Assembly: GCF_021603645.1 (NCBI RefSeq)
Contig: NZ_BQHJ01000011.1
Span: forward strand, 124,001-188,000
Origin: Pseudomonas pseudonitroreducens
Lineage (GTDB): Bacteria > Pseudomonadota > Gammaproteobacteria > Pseudomonadales > Pseudomonadaceae
DNA: 64,000 nt
Direction of reading: 5' to 3'
Shown here piece by piece: positions 7,527-16,273 of the stretch (its first letter is position 1; each line of letters starts with the position of its first letter). A model generated the notes under the pieces. It was given only the letters and a program-made list of their open reading frames with translations. It had not been told where the DNA came from and ran no database searches. A program made the translations under genes and the position numbers.

Positions 7527-8447
7527 TCAGACCTGCGCTGGAATCTGCGCCCGCCATGCATCCAATCCGCCCGACAGTGCCCACGTACGCGGGTGTCCGA
7601 ACGCCTGCAGTCGCTCCGCCAGCATGGCCGCGGAAAGTTCGTGGGGGCAGGCGCAATAGATCACCACGTCCTTGTCCTCCAGGCTGCCGCGCAGCTCGTC
7701 CAGCGCCCCGTCCAGGCTGAAGGCGATGGAGCCGGGAATCGCCTCGTCATCGAACTGCGCGCGCACGTCGAGAATCAGCGGCGGCTCGCCAGCGTCCAGG
7801 CGTGCCCGCAACTCGCCGACGCTGATGCGCGGGATACGCGCGGTGCGTTTGAGCAGGCTGAAGCGCTGCCAGAGCTTCCAGGCGATGAACAGCGTGAAGG
7901 CGCCCAGTAATGCCGACACGCCGACGCTGGCGTACTCGGTGAGCCAGCCCAGCACACGGTCCACGGCATCGCTGAAGATGCTCCCGAGCATCAGCGCCGA
8001 GCCGGCCCAGAGCGCTGCACCGGCACAGTCGTAGGCGAGGAAGCGTGGCAGCGGCGTGCGGGTCATGCCGGCCATGGTGGTGGTCAGCGCGCTGGCGCCG
8101 GGGAGGAAGCGCGAGATCAGCAGCGCGCGCGGGCCGATGCGCAGGTAAAGGCTCTGGCTCTGGCGAATGCAGCTGTCCGGCGACAGCGAGACTTTGCACA
8201 CGCTGCGCAGCATGAAACCACCGTAGCGTCGGCCGGCACAGAACCAGATCAGGTCTGCGATCAGGCAAGCCAATACCGCTACGGCAAGCGCCTGCCCCAG
8301 CGGCACGCCGCTGCCTTGCAGAGCAAGAGCGCCGGCGACGATCAGCGCCGGGTAGGCGGGAATCGGCAGGCCGAGCTGTTCGAGCAGCACATTGAAGAAC
8401 AGCAGGGTAAGGCCGTGCTGCTGGATCAGGGGTTGCAGTTCGTGCAT
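7527..8447 (-). CDS. DedA-family membrane protein fused to a rhodanese domain
   Basis: 306 residues. The N-terminal about 200 form a DedA/SNARE-associated domain (GLPIPAYPALIVAGAL and the F-x-R-x2-PG-like RFLPGA signature), a family of undecaprenyl-phosphate and phospholipid transporters in the inner membrane. A further membrane helix leads to a C-terminal rhodanese domain (about 205-300) with the active-site cysteine in YCACPHE, which could carry a persulfide. The DedA-rhodanese fusion recurs in Pseudomonas and related bacteria; why a lipid transporter carries a sulfurtransferase module is not established. It is monocistronic. Confidence 0.88.
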   Translation of the reverse strand: MHELQPLIQQHGLTLLFFNVLLEQLGLPIPAYPALIVAGALALQGSGVPLGQALAVAVLACLIADLIWFCAGRRYGGFMLRSVCKVSLSPDSCIRQSQSLYLRIGPRALLISRFLPGASALTTTMAGMTRTPLPRFLAYDCAGAALWAGSALMLGSIFSDAVDRVLGWLTEYASVGVSALLGAFTLFIAWKLWQRFSLLKRTARIPRISVGELRARLDAGEPPLILDVRAQFDDEAIPGSIAFSLDGALDELRGSLEDKDVVIYCACPHELSAAMLAERLQAFGHPRTWALSGGLDAWRAQIPAQV

Positions 8448-8748
8448 GGGAAAGCCTGAGCGGGGAAGGTCTTTCAGGAGAAAGCGAAAGCATACCGGTA
8501 AAGCGGGCTTCAGAAAGTGCCTGCAAGCCTACTGGCGCGCGGCTTAGGACCTTTATGCCATAAAGAAATCAAAAGTTCCTTTGTAATAAAAGTTTTATCT
8601 ACGAGCAACCGATCTGAAATAACCCCTCGCCAAGATTCCCAGCAACACAAACGGGGGCCGCCAGAACGGCCTGTGCGAGTCCTTGGGGGGCGCGCAGCAG
8701 CCAGGCACTCGGCGTGTTCAACGCAAATACCATTAAGGGGAATCTTCG
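8448..8748. other. 301-bp divergent intergenic region upstream of the porin
   Basis: Contains an AT-rich patch (8551-8630) in otherwise GC-rich DNA, which includes a possible Pho box, and the porin ribosome binding site AAGGGG at 8735-8740. No coding frame is supported. Confidence 0.55.
8580..8598 (+). promoter_or_regulatory. Possible Pho box upstream of oprO
   Basis: TTTGTAATAAAAGTTTTAT resembles the PhoB target (TGTCATAAA repeated at 11 bp) in its first half and loosely in its second. Phosphate-starvation control is known for oprP and oprO of P. aeruginosa, which is the main reason for naming it; the sequence match alone is weak. Confidence 0.3.
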
Positions 8749-10065
8749 ATGATCCGTAAGCACTTCGCCGGTTACGCCGCCACTGCCCTGGCACTGGCCG
8801 TTTCCGCCCAGGCTTTCGCAGGCACAGTCACCACCGATGGCGCCGATATCGTTATCAAGACCAAAGGCGGTCTTGAAGTCGGCACCACCGACAAGGAATT
8901 CAGCTTCAAGCTCGGTGGCCGTCTGCAAGCGGATTACAGCCGCTTCGATGGTTTCTACACCAAGAACGGCAACAACGGTGACGGCGCCTACTTCCGCCGC
9001 GCCTACCTGGAGCTGGGCGGCACTGTCTACAAAGACTGGAAATACCAGATCAACTACGACATGTCCCACAACTCCGGTAACGCTGACAACGGTTACTTCG
9101 ACGAAGCTTCCTTCAGCTACACCGGCTTCGCCCCGGTTACCCTGAAGTTCGGCCGCTTCGATCCGGACTTCGGTCTGGAAAAAGCCACCAGCTCCAAGTG
9201 GGTGACCGCTACCGAGCGTACCACCGCCTACGAACTGGCTGACTGGATCAACACCCACCAGGACGGCATGGGTGCCCAGGTTGGCGGCGTCGTCGCCAAC
9301 ATGGCTTACCTGGACGCCGGCATCTACGCCAAGGATGCTGACGACACTGACGGCGACAGCGTCAAGCAGTTCAACTTCCGTGGCGTGTTCGCTCCGATGA
9401 ACACCGACGGCAACGTCCTGCACATCGGTGTGGACTACGCCTACCGTGACCTGGATGACACCGCCTTCGACTCCCGCATCCGTCCGCGTCTGGGCATGCG
9501 TGGTATCGCCACCAACGGCGGTAACGACGCTGGCGACAACGGCAACCGTGCCACCTTCGGCGGCGCCACCCTGAGCCCGGCCGGTTCCTACAAGGACGAC
9601 TCCACCTGGGGTGCTGAATTCGCCTACGCCATCGGCCCGTTCTCCGCTCAGGCCGAATACCTGAAGCGCAAGCTGAAGGCTGATGCCGACGCCTACGAAG
9701 ACATCAAGGCTGATGGCTACTACGGCCAGCTGGCCTACACCATCACCGGTGAGTCCCGCGTGTACAAGCTCGATGGCGCCAAGTTCGACACCATCAAGCC
9801 GGCCAACAAGGAAATCGGTGCCTGGGAGGTCTTCTACCGTTACGACCACATCAAGGTTGATGACCCGAACGTGGTCGTGGCGACTGCCACCCGCGACGTG
9901 GGCGACACCAAGGCCAGCACCAACACCATCGGTGTGAACTGGTACGCCAACGAAGCCGTGAAGGTCTCGCTGGACTACGTTCACGTCAGCACCGACGGCA
10001 TCCGCAATGCCAACGGCGACGACGATGGCAACGGTGTTGTGACCCGTCTGCAGTACGTGTTCTAA
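8749..10065 (+). CDS. oprO: Phosphate/polyphosphate-selective porin, OprO/OprP family
   Basis: Outer-membrane 16-strand trimeric channel for phosphate or pyro/polyphosphate, 438 residues. The signal peptide is cleaved after AQAFA (residue 24), and the protein ends in aromatic YVF as porins do. Aligned by eye without gaps to remembered OprP and OprO, it looks more like OprO ([20 protein letters not shown]). Its two constriction positions are Tyr62 (mature number, as in OprP) and Asp114 (as in OprO). Start and ribosome site (AAGGGG) are clear. It is monocistronic, with a strong terminator. Expression under PhoB is expected from the family. Confidence 0.92.
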   Translation: MIRKHFAGYAATALALAVSAQAFAGTVTTDGADIVIKTKGGLEVGTTDKEFSFKLGGRLQADYSRFDGFYTKNGNNGDGAYFRRAYLELGGTVYKDWKYQINYDMSHNSGNADNGYFDEASFSYTGFAPVTLKFGRFDPDFGLEKATSSKWVTATERTTAYELADWINTHQDGMGAQVGGVVANMAYLDAGIYAKDADDTDGDSVKQFNFRGVFAPMNTDGNVLHIGVDYAYRDLDDTAFDSRIRPRLGMRGIATNGGNDAGDNGNRATFGGATLSPAGSYKDDSTWGAEFAYAIGPFSAQAEYLKRKLKADADAYEDIKADGYYGQLAYTITGESRVYKLDGAKFDTIKPANKEIGAWEVFYRYDHIKVDDPNVVVATATRDVGDTKASTNTIGVNWYANEAVKVSLDYVHVSTDGIRNANGDDDGNGVVTRLQYVF

Positions 10066-10098
10066 GAACTACAGCACTACCGTTTGACTCCTTTGTGT

Positions 10099-10127
10099 GA
10101 ACCCCCGCCTCGGCGGGGGTTTTTTTA
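10099..10127 (+). terminator. Rho-independent terminator of oprO
   Basis: ACCCCCGCC-TC-GGCGGGGGT stem followed by seven T, 35 bp after the porin stop codon. Confidence 0.95.
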
Positions 10128-10148
10128 TGGGAGTCGGAAAGCTTTTCT

Positions 10149-10226
10149 GTAGGAGCGAGCCTGCTCGCGAACCTGCTGCATGCCGCAGCAGCCTGAAACC
10201 TCGTTCGCGAGCAAGCTCGGTCCTAC
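10149..10226. repeat. REP doublet (REPIN) copy 1
   Basis: Two head-to-head copies of GTAGGAGCGAGC(c/t)TGCTCGCGAA around a 30-bp spacer that holds its own small stem (CTGCTGCATGCCGCAGCAG). Same family as 13841, 33485, 45315, 53001 and 54196. Lies between oprO and the GNAT gene. Confidence 0.88.
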
Positions 10227-10236
10227 ACGGTTTGCC

Positions 10237-10701
10237 TCAGCGAAAGCCGGGCCCCGCTGGGCGACGGCGGAATTCGAACTCGAGCAATTCATCGAACGGA
10301 TTGCCCATTTCCAGTCGTGTCCAGCCCAGCTTGATGAGGAAAGCCAGCGCCCCCAGGTTGTCCGGCCTGACGCTGGCACGCCACAGGGGGCTGCTCTGCA
10401 GTTCTGGCCGGCCCATGACCAGCGCCATTACTGCGCGGCCTATGCCTGAGCCACGCAACTGCGGGCGTACAGCCAAGTCGGTGACGAAATAATACGGATG
10501 CGCCGGGCTGGGCAGGCAAATCCCCACCACCGCCACCAGCAGACCGCCACGCAGAATGCTGTACTGAGCCGTTTCCGGATTGTTCAGCACCTGCTCCAGC
10601 CAGTAACGATCCATCGGGCCCAGTTGCGCGTAGAGCACTGGATCGTCGAACCAGCTTTCGTACGGCGGGATATCCTCTGCCTGGAAAGGGCGAATCTGCA
10701 T
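10237..10701 (-). CDS. GNAT-family N-acetyltransferase
   Basis: 154 residues. The acetyl-CoA pyrophosphate loop appears as a Q/R-x2-G-x-G/A variant (QLRGSGIGRAVM) after the beta-4 segment FVTDLAVRP; the N-terminus MQIRPFQAEDIPPY is typical. The acceptor substrate is unknown. The ATG at 10701 is chosen because GGAG lies nine bases upstream; a GTG at 10737 would add twelve residues. It is divergent from the acyl-CoA dehydrogenase and bounded by a REP doublet. Confidence 0.85.
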   Translation of the reverse strand: MQIRPFQAEDIPPYESWFDDPVLYAQLGPMDRYWLEQVLNNPETAQYSILRGGLLVAVVGICLPSPAHPYYFVTDLAVRPQLRGSGIGRAVMALVMGRPELQSSPLWRASVRPDNLGALAFLIKLGWTRLEMGNPFDELLEFEFRRRPAGPGFR

Positions 10702-10846
10702 GCGGGCGCTCTCCGGTGCAGCCTTGGAAGGTTTCACCCTCTCACCTGCTGGGCGATTGCGTCAATCGACCCTGAGCGCTCGCGTCATTGAGGCCGCGCG
10801 CGGCCAGCACCTACCCTGCGGGCACTCAACCCACCGGGAGTCGATC

Positions 10847-11986
10847 ATGCTGCGCAATCACTTCGAGACCGAACACAACCTGTTCCGCGATGCATTCCGT
10901 TCCTTCCTCGACAAGGAAGTGGTGCCCCACCAGGAAGAGTGGGAAGAGGCCGGCGTGGTCGACCGCAGCGTCTGGCGCAAGGCTGGAGAGATGGGCTTCC
11001 TGCTGCCCTGGGCGGAGGAGGAGTACGGCGGCACCGCTCTGAAGGATTTCCGCTACGAACAGATCATGTGTGAGGAACTGGCCGCCATCAACGAACCGGG
11101 CTTCATGATCCCGTTGCACTCTGCGCTGTGCGGTCCGTACATCGCCGAATACGGCAACGCCGAGCAGAAGGCTCGCTGGCTGCCGGGCATCATCCGTGGC
11201 GAAAGCATCCTGGCGGTGGCAATGACCGAGCCGTCGGCCGGCTCCGACCTCGCCGGCATGCGCACCACGGCGGTGGACAAGGGCGATCACTACGTCCTCA
11301 ACGGCTCCAAGGTATTCATTTCCAACGGGCTGCTGGCGGACCTGGTGATAGTCGCGGCCAAGACCGACCCGGCGAACAAGCACGCCATGGGCCTGTTCGT
11401 GGTCGAGCGCGGCATGCAGGGTTTCGAGCGCGGACGCAACCTGAAGAAGCTGGGCATGAAGAGCCAGGACACTGCCGAGCTGTTCTTCAACGAGGTGAAA
11501 GTGCCGAAGGAAAACCTGCTCGGTGATGCCAAGGGCGGCTTCTTCTACCTGATGAACATGCTGGCGCAGGAACGCCTGACCAATGCCTGCGGCGCGGTGG
11601 CCGGCGCTGAGGCGGCGCTGAACACCACCATCGACTACGTGAAGGAGCGCAAGGCTTTCGATCGCCCCGTGGCGCACTTCCAGAACACCCGCTTCAAGCT
11701 CGCCGAGATGCGCACGCAGATCGACGTGGCGCAGGTCTTCACCGACCGCTGCGTGTTGGACCACAACCAGAAGAAGCTCACCCCCGAAGTGGCCGCCGAG
11801 GCCAAGCTGTTCACCACCGAGCTGCTCTGCAAGGTGGTCGATGAAGGCGTGCAACTGCACGGCGGCTGGGGTTACATGTGGGAGTATCCGATCTGCAAGA
11901 TGTACGCGAACGCGCGCATCCAGCGCATCTTCGCCGGTACTTCGGAGATCATGAAAGAGATCATCAGCCGCGGCATGAAGCTCTGA
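10847..11986 (+). CDS. Acyl-CoA dehydrogenase
   Basis: 379 residues, the normal length. Oxidises an acyl-CoA to the 2-enoyl-CoA with FAD, passing electrons to ETF. N-terminal helical domain, middle beta domain (AMTEPSAGSDLAGMRT, FISNG), and C-terminal helices ending IFAGTSEIMKEII. Alanine replaces the Glu found just before GTS in short/medium-chain enzymes; a Glu in AVAGAEAAL aligns with the base of the long-chain and isovaleryl types. It is followed 42 bp later by a racemase-like CoA enzyme, suggesting branched-chain acyl-CoA breakdown. Confidence 0.9.
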   Translation: MLRNHFETEHNLFRDAFRSFLDKEVVPHQEEWEEAGVVDRSVWRKAGEMGFLLPWAEEEYGGTALKDFRYEQIMCEELAAINEPGFMIPLHSALCGPYIAEYGNAEQKARWLPGIIRGESILAVAMTEPSAGSDLAGMRTTAVDKGDHYVLNGSKVFISNGLLADLVIVAAKTDPANKHAMGLFVVERGMQGFERGRNLKKLGMKSQDTAELFFNEVKVPKENLLGDAKGGFFYLMNMLAQERLTNACGAVAGAEAALNTTIDYVKERKAFDRPVAHFQNTRFKLAEMRTQIDVAQVFTDRCVLDHNQKKLTPEVAAEAKLFTTELLCKVVDEGVQLHGGWGYMWEYPICKMYANARIQRIFAGTSEIMKEIISRGMKL

Positions 11987-12028
11987 GGCGCGGCGCCTAC
12001 GCATCGATTGAGCGAAACAGGAGTGCCC

Positions 12029-13210
12029 ATGAACGGCCCGCTCGCCTCCCTGAAGATCCTCGACTTCTCCACCCTGCTGCCGGGGCCGTTCGCCTCGTTG
12101 CTGCTGGCCGACATGGGCGCCCAGGTGCTGCGCGTGGAGTCGCCCACGCGCATGGACCTGGTGCGCGTGCTGCCGCCGCACGTGGATGGTACCTCGGCCA
12201 GCCACGCCTACCTCAACCGCAACAAGCGCTGCATCGCGCTGGACCTCAAGCAGGCCGAGGCGGTGGAAGTGGTGAAGCAACTGGTGCAGGAATACGACAT
12301 CGTGCTGGAGCAGTTCCGCCCCGGCGTGATGGACAAGCTGGGTGTCGGCTATGAGGCGCTCAAGGCGATCAACCCGAAGCTGATCTATGTGTCGATCACC
12401 GGCTACGGCCAGACCGGGCCGTTCCGCGACCGCGCCGGGCATGACATCAACTACCTGGCCCTGGCCGGCGTTGCCAGCTACACCGGCCGTCGCGAAAGCG
12501 GCCCGCTGCCCCTGGGCGTGCAACTGGCAGATATTGGCGGAGGTTCGCTGCATGGCGTGATGGGGCTGCTGGCGGCGGTCATTCATCGCCAGCAGACCGG
12601 GGAGGGGCAGCAGGTCGATGTGAGCATGACCGACTGCGCCTTCAGCCTGCACGGCATGGCCGGCGCGGGGTATCTCGCCGCCGGTGTGGAGCCGCAGATG
12701 GAAGGCCTCGCGCTCAATGGCGGCAGCTTCTACGACTACTACCGTACCCGCGATGGGCGCTGGTTCTCGGTGGGCAGCCTGGAGCCGCAGTTCATGCAGC
12801 AGTTCTGCGCCGCCATTGGCAGGCCAGAGTTGGCAGCGCGCGGGCTGTCACCCAAGCCGGAGGACCAGCAAGCGCTCAAGCGCGAGATCGCCATCGAGTT
12901 CGAGAAACACGATTTTCATGAGTGGCAGGAGCGTTTCGCTGCGCTGGATGCCTGCGTCGAGCCGATGTTGTCCATGGCCGAAGCGGTGGAGCACCCGCAG
13001 TTGCGCGAGCGCGGCGTGGTCACGCAAGTGCCTAACGGCAAGGGTGGCACGCAGCAGCAGGCGGCGTGCCCGATTCACTTCTCCGCCGGCCTGCCGGAGC
13101 CGCGTCATGTTGGCGCTGCACTGGGCGCGCACACGGCAGAGGTGATGGCAGAGCTGGGCTACTCGGCCGAGCAGGTCAGCGCGTTGAGGGCGGCGAAGGT
13201 CATCGCCTGA
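12029..13210 (+). CDS. CaiB/BaiF-family protein resembling alpha-methylacyl-CoA racemase
   Basis: 393 residues. Family III CoA-transferases and alpha-methylacyl-CoA racemases share this fold. The racemase signature is visible: His138 in GHDINYLALAG and Asp168 in LADIGGG, 30 residues apart as in the mycobacterial enzyme (His126/Asp156). Racemisation of 2-methyl-branched acyl-CoA is therefore favoured over CoA transfer. The ATG at 12029 has GGAG six bases upstream; an upstream TTG at 12008 is less likely. Together with the preceding dehydrogenase it would let both stereoisomers enter oxidation. Confidence 0.85.
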   Translation: MNGPLASLKILDFSTLLPGPFASLLLADMGAQVLRVESPTRMDLVRVLPPHVDGTSASHAYLNRNKRCIALDLKQAEAVEVVKQLVQEYDIVLEQFRPGVMDKLGVGYEALKAINPKLIYVSITGYGQTGPFRDRAGHDINYLALAGVASYTGRRESGPLPLGVQLADIGGGSLHGVMGLLAAVIHRQQTGEGQQVDVSMTDCAFSLHGMAGAGYLAAGVEPQMEGLALNGGSFYDYYRTRDGRWFSVGSLEPQFMQQFCAAIGRPELAARGLSPKPEDQQALKREIAIEFEKHDFHEWQERFAALDACVEPMLSMAEAVEHPQLRERGVVTQVPNGKGGTQQQAACPIHFSAGLPEPRHVGAALGAHTAEVMAELGYSAEQVSALRAAKVIA

Positions 13211-13216
13211 ATTGCC

Positions 13217-13714
13217 TCATTCGCGGCGAGTTTCGCCGGTGAATACCAGGGTCGCACGGCAGCGCCGGCAATAGTAACGGCGGCCCTGGGCGACCAGGTT
13301 GTGGCGCTGGGACGAGAAGGGGAATTCATTGCCTTCGCCGCAGTGACAGCGATACAGGTAGCGGGTGGCGCGGCGGCGCTTGATTTCGTAGGTGTGGCAG
13401 CGGTCCGGCGGCAAGCCGTAGATGCCGCGCATGATCAGTTGCCACTCCTCGCCGTGCGGGCGAATGCGCGGACCGAACATCTGATGGGCGATCAGGTGCG
13501 CCACTTCATGGGCCACGGTCTGCTGCAGGAAGTGTTCGTGGTTTTCCCTGTACAACTGCGGGTTGAAACGCAGCAGGTTTTCATCCAGATGGGCGACGCC
13601 GGCCTTCTGGCCGCGTAGCCGGAAGCTCACTTCCGGGCGGGGAAAGCGCCGCTGGAAGAAGGCTTCGGCCTGCTGATAGCAGGCTTCGACGCGAGCGTTG
13701 AGCTGTTCAGGCAT
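13217..13714 (-). CDS. sprT: SprT-family zinc metalloprotease-like protein
   Basis: 165 residues, the E. coli SprT length. The HExxH zinc motif is HEVAH (followed by LIAH) near residue 70. The C-terminal zinc ribbon shows CHC and CRRC pairs (YRCHCG, YYCRRCRATLVF). SprT resembles the protease domain of eukaryotic Spartan, but its bacterial role is poorly defined. It ends six bases from the convergent racemase-like gene. Confidence 0.9.
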   Translation of the reverse strand: MPEQLNARVEACYQQAEAFFQRRFPRPEVSFRLRGQKAGVAHLDENLLRFNPQLYRENHEHFLQQTVAHEVAHLIAHQMFGPRIRPHGEEWQLIMRGIYGLPPDRCHTYEIKRRRATRYLYRCHCGEGNEFPFSSQRHNLVAQGRRYYCRRCRATLVFTGETRRE

Positions 13715-13840
13715 ACAGTGGTTCTCCGACGGGGCAAGATTATGCCGCAGTCGGGGCGCGGGTGGAGGATTTCTCGCGGCCGCTCGTCCGGGGTGCAGGT
13801 TCAGGCAAGTGGGGCGAGTTTCAGGCAAGTGCCGCTTTCT

Positions 13841-13863
13841 GTAGGAGCGAGCTTGCTCGCGAA
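13841..13863 (+). repeat. Single REP unit, with a degenerate partner
   Basis: GTAGGAGCGAGCTTGCTCGCGAA; a decayed inverted mate (GCTCGCTCTCGCGAGG) follows at about 13888-13903. Same family as the REP doublets elsewhere in the window. Confidence 0.8.
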
Positions 13864-13907
13864 CCTCGCCAGGAGGTGAAACCGACGGCTCGCTCTCGCG
13901 AGGAACC

Positions 13908-13945
13908 AAAAAGAAACCGGGCCACAAGGGCCCGGTTTCTTTTGC
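13908..13945 (-). terminator. Rho-independent terminator of the Yip1 gene
   Basis: 13-bp stem AAGAAACCGGGCC / GGCCCGGTTTCTT around ACAAG (13911-13942) with T-rich flanks on both strands. It is placed directly after the minus-strand Yip1 stop at 13957. Confidence 0.85.
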
Positions 13946-13956
13946 AGAGGGGGAGA

Positions 13957-14553
13957 TCAGGTGTATTCCGGGCCGACGCCGCTGCCCCAGAGGATGACCG
14001 ACAGAGCCATCATCGCCACCAGCACCACCAGTCCTACCGCCAGCACGGAGCTGGAGAACAGAAAACCTTCATCCTTGGGAATGTTCATGAAGGTCGGGAT
14101 GCCGACATAGAGCAGGTAGACCGTGTAGCAGATCGCGGCAGTGCCGATGATCATGCCCAGCCACAGATGCGGATACAGCGCCGCCAGGCCGCCGATGAAC
14201 AGCGGAGTCGCGGTGTACGCAGCAAAGACGATGCATTGGGTCAGCGATGGCGACGCGTCGTACGTACGAGCCATCCAGTGGATGAAGGCGCCCATGACGG
14301 CGACGCCGGCGAGCATGGCGATATAGGTCATGATGGTCAGCTGGATGGCGCTGGCGGCCGTCAGCTTGACTGGTCCTGCATTGCCCAATACCCAGCCGAC
14401 CTGCGTAGTGCCGATGTAGGCGGAAATGACCGGGATGGCAGCGAGGATCAGGACGTGGGTGAGGTACATGTGGCTGATGGATTCTTCCTCGCCACGGATG
14501 TCCTGCCATTCCTGATCGGGATGGGTGAAGAGCCCCCACACATGATGGATCAT
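13957..14553 (-). CDS. Yip1-family inner-membrane protein
   Basis: 198 residues with five hydrophobic helices after a soluble N-terminus (MIHHVWGLFTHPDQEW, then IRGEEES), matching bacterial Yip1-domain proteins. The function in bacteria is not established. It is a single gene with its own terminator; about 160 bp upstream separates it from the DnaJ-like gene. Confidence 0.85.
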   Translation of the reverse strand: MIHHVWGLFTHPDQEWQDIRGEEESISHMYLTHVLILAAIPVISAYIGTTQVGWVLGNAGPVKLTAASAIQLTIMTYIAMLAGVAVMGAFIHWMARTYDASPSLTQCIVFAAYTATPLFIGGLAALYPHLWLGMIIGTAAICYTVYLLYVGIPTFMNIPKDEGFLFSSSVLAVGLVVLVAMMALSVILWGSGVGPEYT

Positions 14554-14713
14554 GTCAGCATTCTCCTCTTCTTATAGAAGGCCGCCCCCCAGCCAGGCGC
14601 CTGATTCGCGTAGCCAGCGATATCCGGTGCCCGGCCGACCTATGCGACCTTAAGTCGCAGTATAGGAATGGCTGGATGCCACGTCGTCCGTGGGTTTAGA
14701 GCAAATGGAAGTT

Positions 14714-15310
14714 TCACGGGCGGCTGTAATAGCGCTCCAGAATTTCCATCGCCTTGTTGATCGACTGCAGGCGGGTGGTGCTGCCACCCCTGTCGGGATG
14801 ATGCTGACTGACCAGTTGGCGGTAGCGCAGCTTGATCAGTGCGTAGTCCACCGGCCCTTCCTCCAGCTCGAAAAGGGCCAGCGCTGCCGCCTTTTCCTCG
14901 TTGCCCTGCATGCGCGTCCAGAAGCTTTCCAGCAGCTTCTCCACGTCGCGCTCGGAGGTTTCCTTCAGATGCTTTTCATCGAGATAGTAGGCGCGCAGGG
15001 CGTCCTGCTCACCGAGCGCCTGCACACCACTCATATAAGGAGAGAGGCGAATCTGCAGCGGACCGATCTCCAGGTGCGCCTTATTCTCCTCCCAAAGCCG
15101 GTCGCGCAGACGGTACAAGGCGTTGAATACCAGGAAGTGGGTACGGAACAGCACCAGCTTGTCGGTCAGCGGCAGGTTGGGCACATGGGTGGAGTGCCGC
15201 GCCTTCAACTGCTGGATCAGCTGGAATTCGGAAATTCCTTCAGGCGCTTCCTGCAGCAGTTGCAGGAGCTGGCCCATCAGGTCGTGGGAAGGATCGAGAT
15301 CGGCGGTCAT
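14714..15310 (-). CDS. DnaJ-related protein with C-terminal J domain
   Basis: 198 residues. The N-terminal DNAJ-related domain (about 1-140) is followed by a short J domain at the C-terminus, with the HPD motif in SQHHPDRGG. Such proteins should stimulate the DnaK ATPase, but this class lacks the zinc and substrate domains of true DnaJ. It is divergent from ttcA, about 100 bp away. The specific client is unknown. Confidence 0.88.
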   Translation of the reverse strand: MTADLDPSHDLMGQLLQLLQEAPEGISEFQLIQQLKARHSTHVPNLPLTDKLVLFRTHFLVFNALYRLRDRLWEENKAHLEIGPLQIRLSPYMSGVQALGEQDALRAYYLDEKHLKETSERDVEKLLESFWTRMQGNEEKAAALALFELEEGPVDYALIKLRYRQLVSQHHPDRGGSTTRLQSINKAMEILERYYSRP

Positions 15311-15411
15311 GCTGCCAGATTAGCAGTAGCCCGATAGAGGGGCTGGGGTACGCGTCGCTTTGCGCGTAAAATGACCGGCTTTTCGTCTTGCCCTTCGGAT
15401 TCCAGAGCACC

Positions 15412-16239
15412 ATGGCCAGCACCCTTTCGGTCAACCAGAACAAACTGCAGAAACGCCTGCGCCGCCAGGTTGGCGAGGCGGTCACCGACTTCAACATGAT
15501 CGAGGACGGCGACAAGGTCATGGTCTGCCTGTCCGGCGGCAAGGACAGCTACACCCTGCTGGACATCCTGCTGTACCTGCAGAAGGTGGCGCCGATTCAG
15601 TTCGAGATCGTTGCAGTCAACATGGACCAGAAGCAGCCGGGCTTCCCCGAGCATGTGCTGCCGGCCTACCTGGAGTCCATTGGCGTGCAGTACCACATCA
15701 TCGAGAAGGACACCTACTCGGTGGTGAAGGAGAAGATCCCGGAGGGCAAGACCACCTGCTCTCTGTGCTCGCGCCTGCGCCGCGGCACCCTCTACACCTA
15801 CGCCGACGAGATCGGCGCGACCAAGATGGCGCTGGGGCACCATCGCGACGACATCCTCGAAACCTTCTTCCTTAATATGTTCTACGGCGGGACCCTCAAG
15901 GCCATGCCGCCCAAGCTGCTTTCCGACGACGGCCGCAATGTGGTGATCCGCCCGCTGGCGTACTGCAACGAGAAGGACATCGAGGCCTACTCGGTGCTCA
16001 AGGAGTTTCCGATCATCCCTTGCAATCTCTGCGGCTCGCAGGAAAACCTGCAGCGCCAGGTGGTCAAGGAAATGCTGCTGGACTGGGAGCGCAAGTCGCC
16101 GGGGCGCACCGAGATCATGTTCCGCGCGCTGCAGAACGTAGTGCCCTCGCAACTGGCGGACCGTAACCTGTTCGACTTCAACAGCCTGCGCATCGACGAG
16201 ACTGCGACCCCGCGCTTCCTCGATGTGATGAACCTCTGA
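15412..16239 (+). CDS. ttcA: tRNA 2-thiocytidine biosynthesis protein TtcA
   Basis: 275 residues. Thiolates cytidine 32 of certain tRNAs using ATP and an iron-sulfur cluster. The PP-loop SGGKDS lies near residue 45. The paired cysteines CSLC (about 124-127) and CNLC (about 205-208) match the cluster ligands of E. coli TtcA. The ATG at 15412 is chosen; a TTG eight codons earlier is possible but unsupported. The Tag-like gene follows after 34 bp on the same strand. Confidence 0.95.
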   Translation: MASTLSVNQNKLQKRLRRQVGEAVTDFNMIEDGDKVMVCLSGGKDSYTLLDILLYLQKVAPIQFEIVAVNMDQKQPGFPEHVLPAYLESIGVQYHIIEKDTYSVVKEKIPEGKTTCSLCSRLRRGTLYTYADEIGATKMALGHHRDDILETFFLNMFYGGTLKAMPPKLLSDDGRNVVIRPLAYCNEKDIEAYSVLKEFPIIPCNLCGSQENLQRQVVKEMLLDWERKSPGRTEIMFRALQNVVPSQLADRNLFDFNSLRIDETATPRFLDVMNL

Positions 16240-16273
16240 TCCGCGTAAAGAAACAATCTCGCAAGGACGTCCG

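Noticed and set aside
8599-9984. 461-codon minus-strand frame opposite the porin
   Set aside because: Composition (Val/Gly-rich, no motifs) is that of antisense to a strongly codon-biased gene.
10826-12652. 608-codon minus-strand frame opposite two CoA enzymes
   Set aside because: His/Gln/Arg-rich shadow of two well-identified plus-strand genes.
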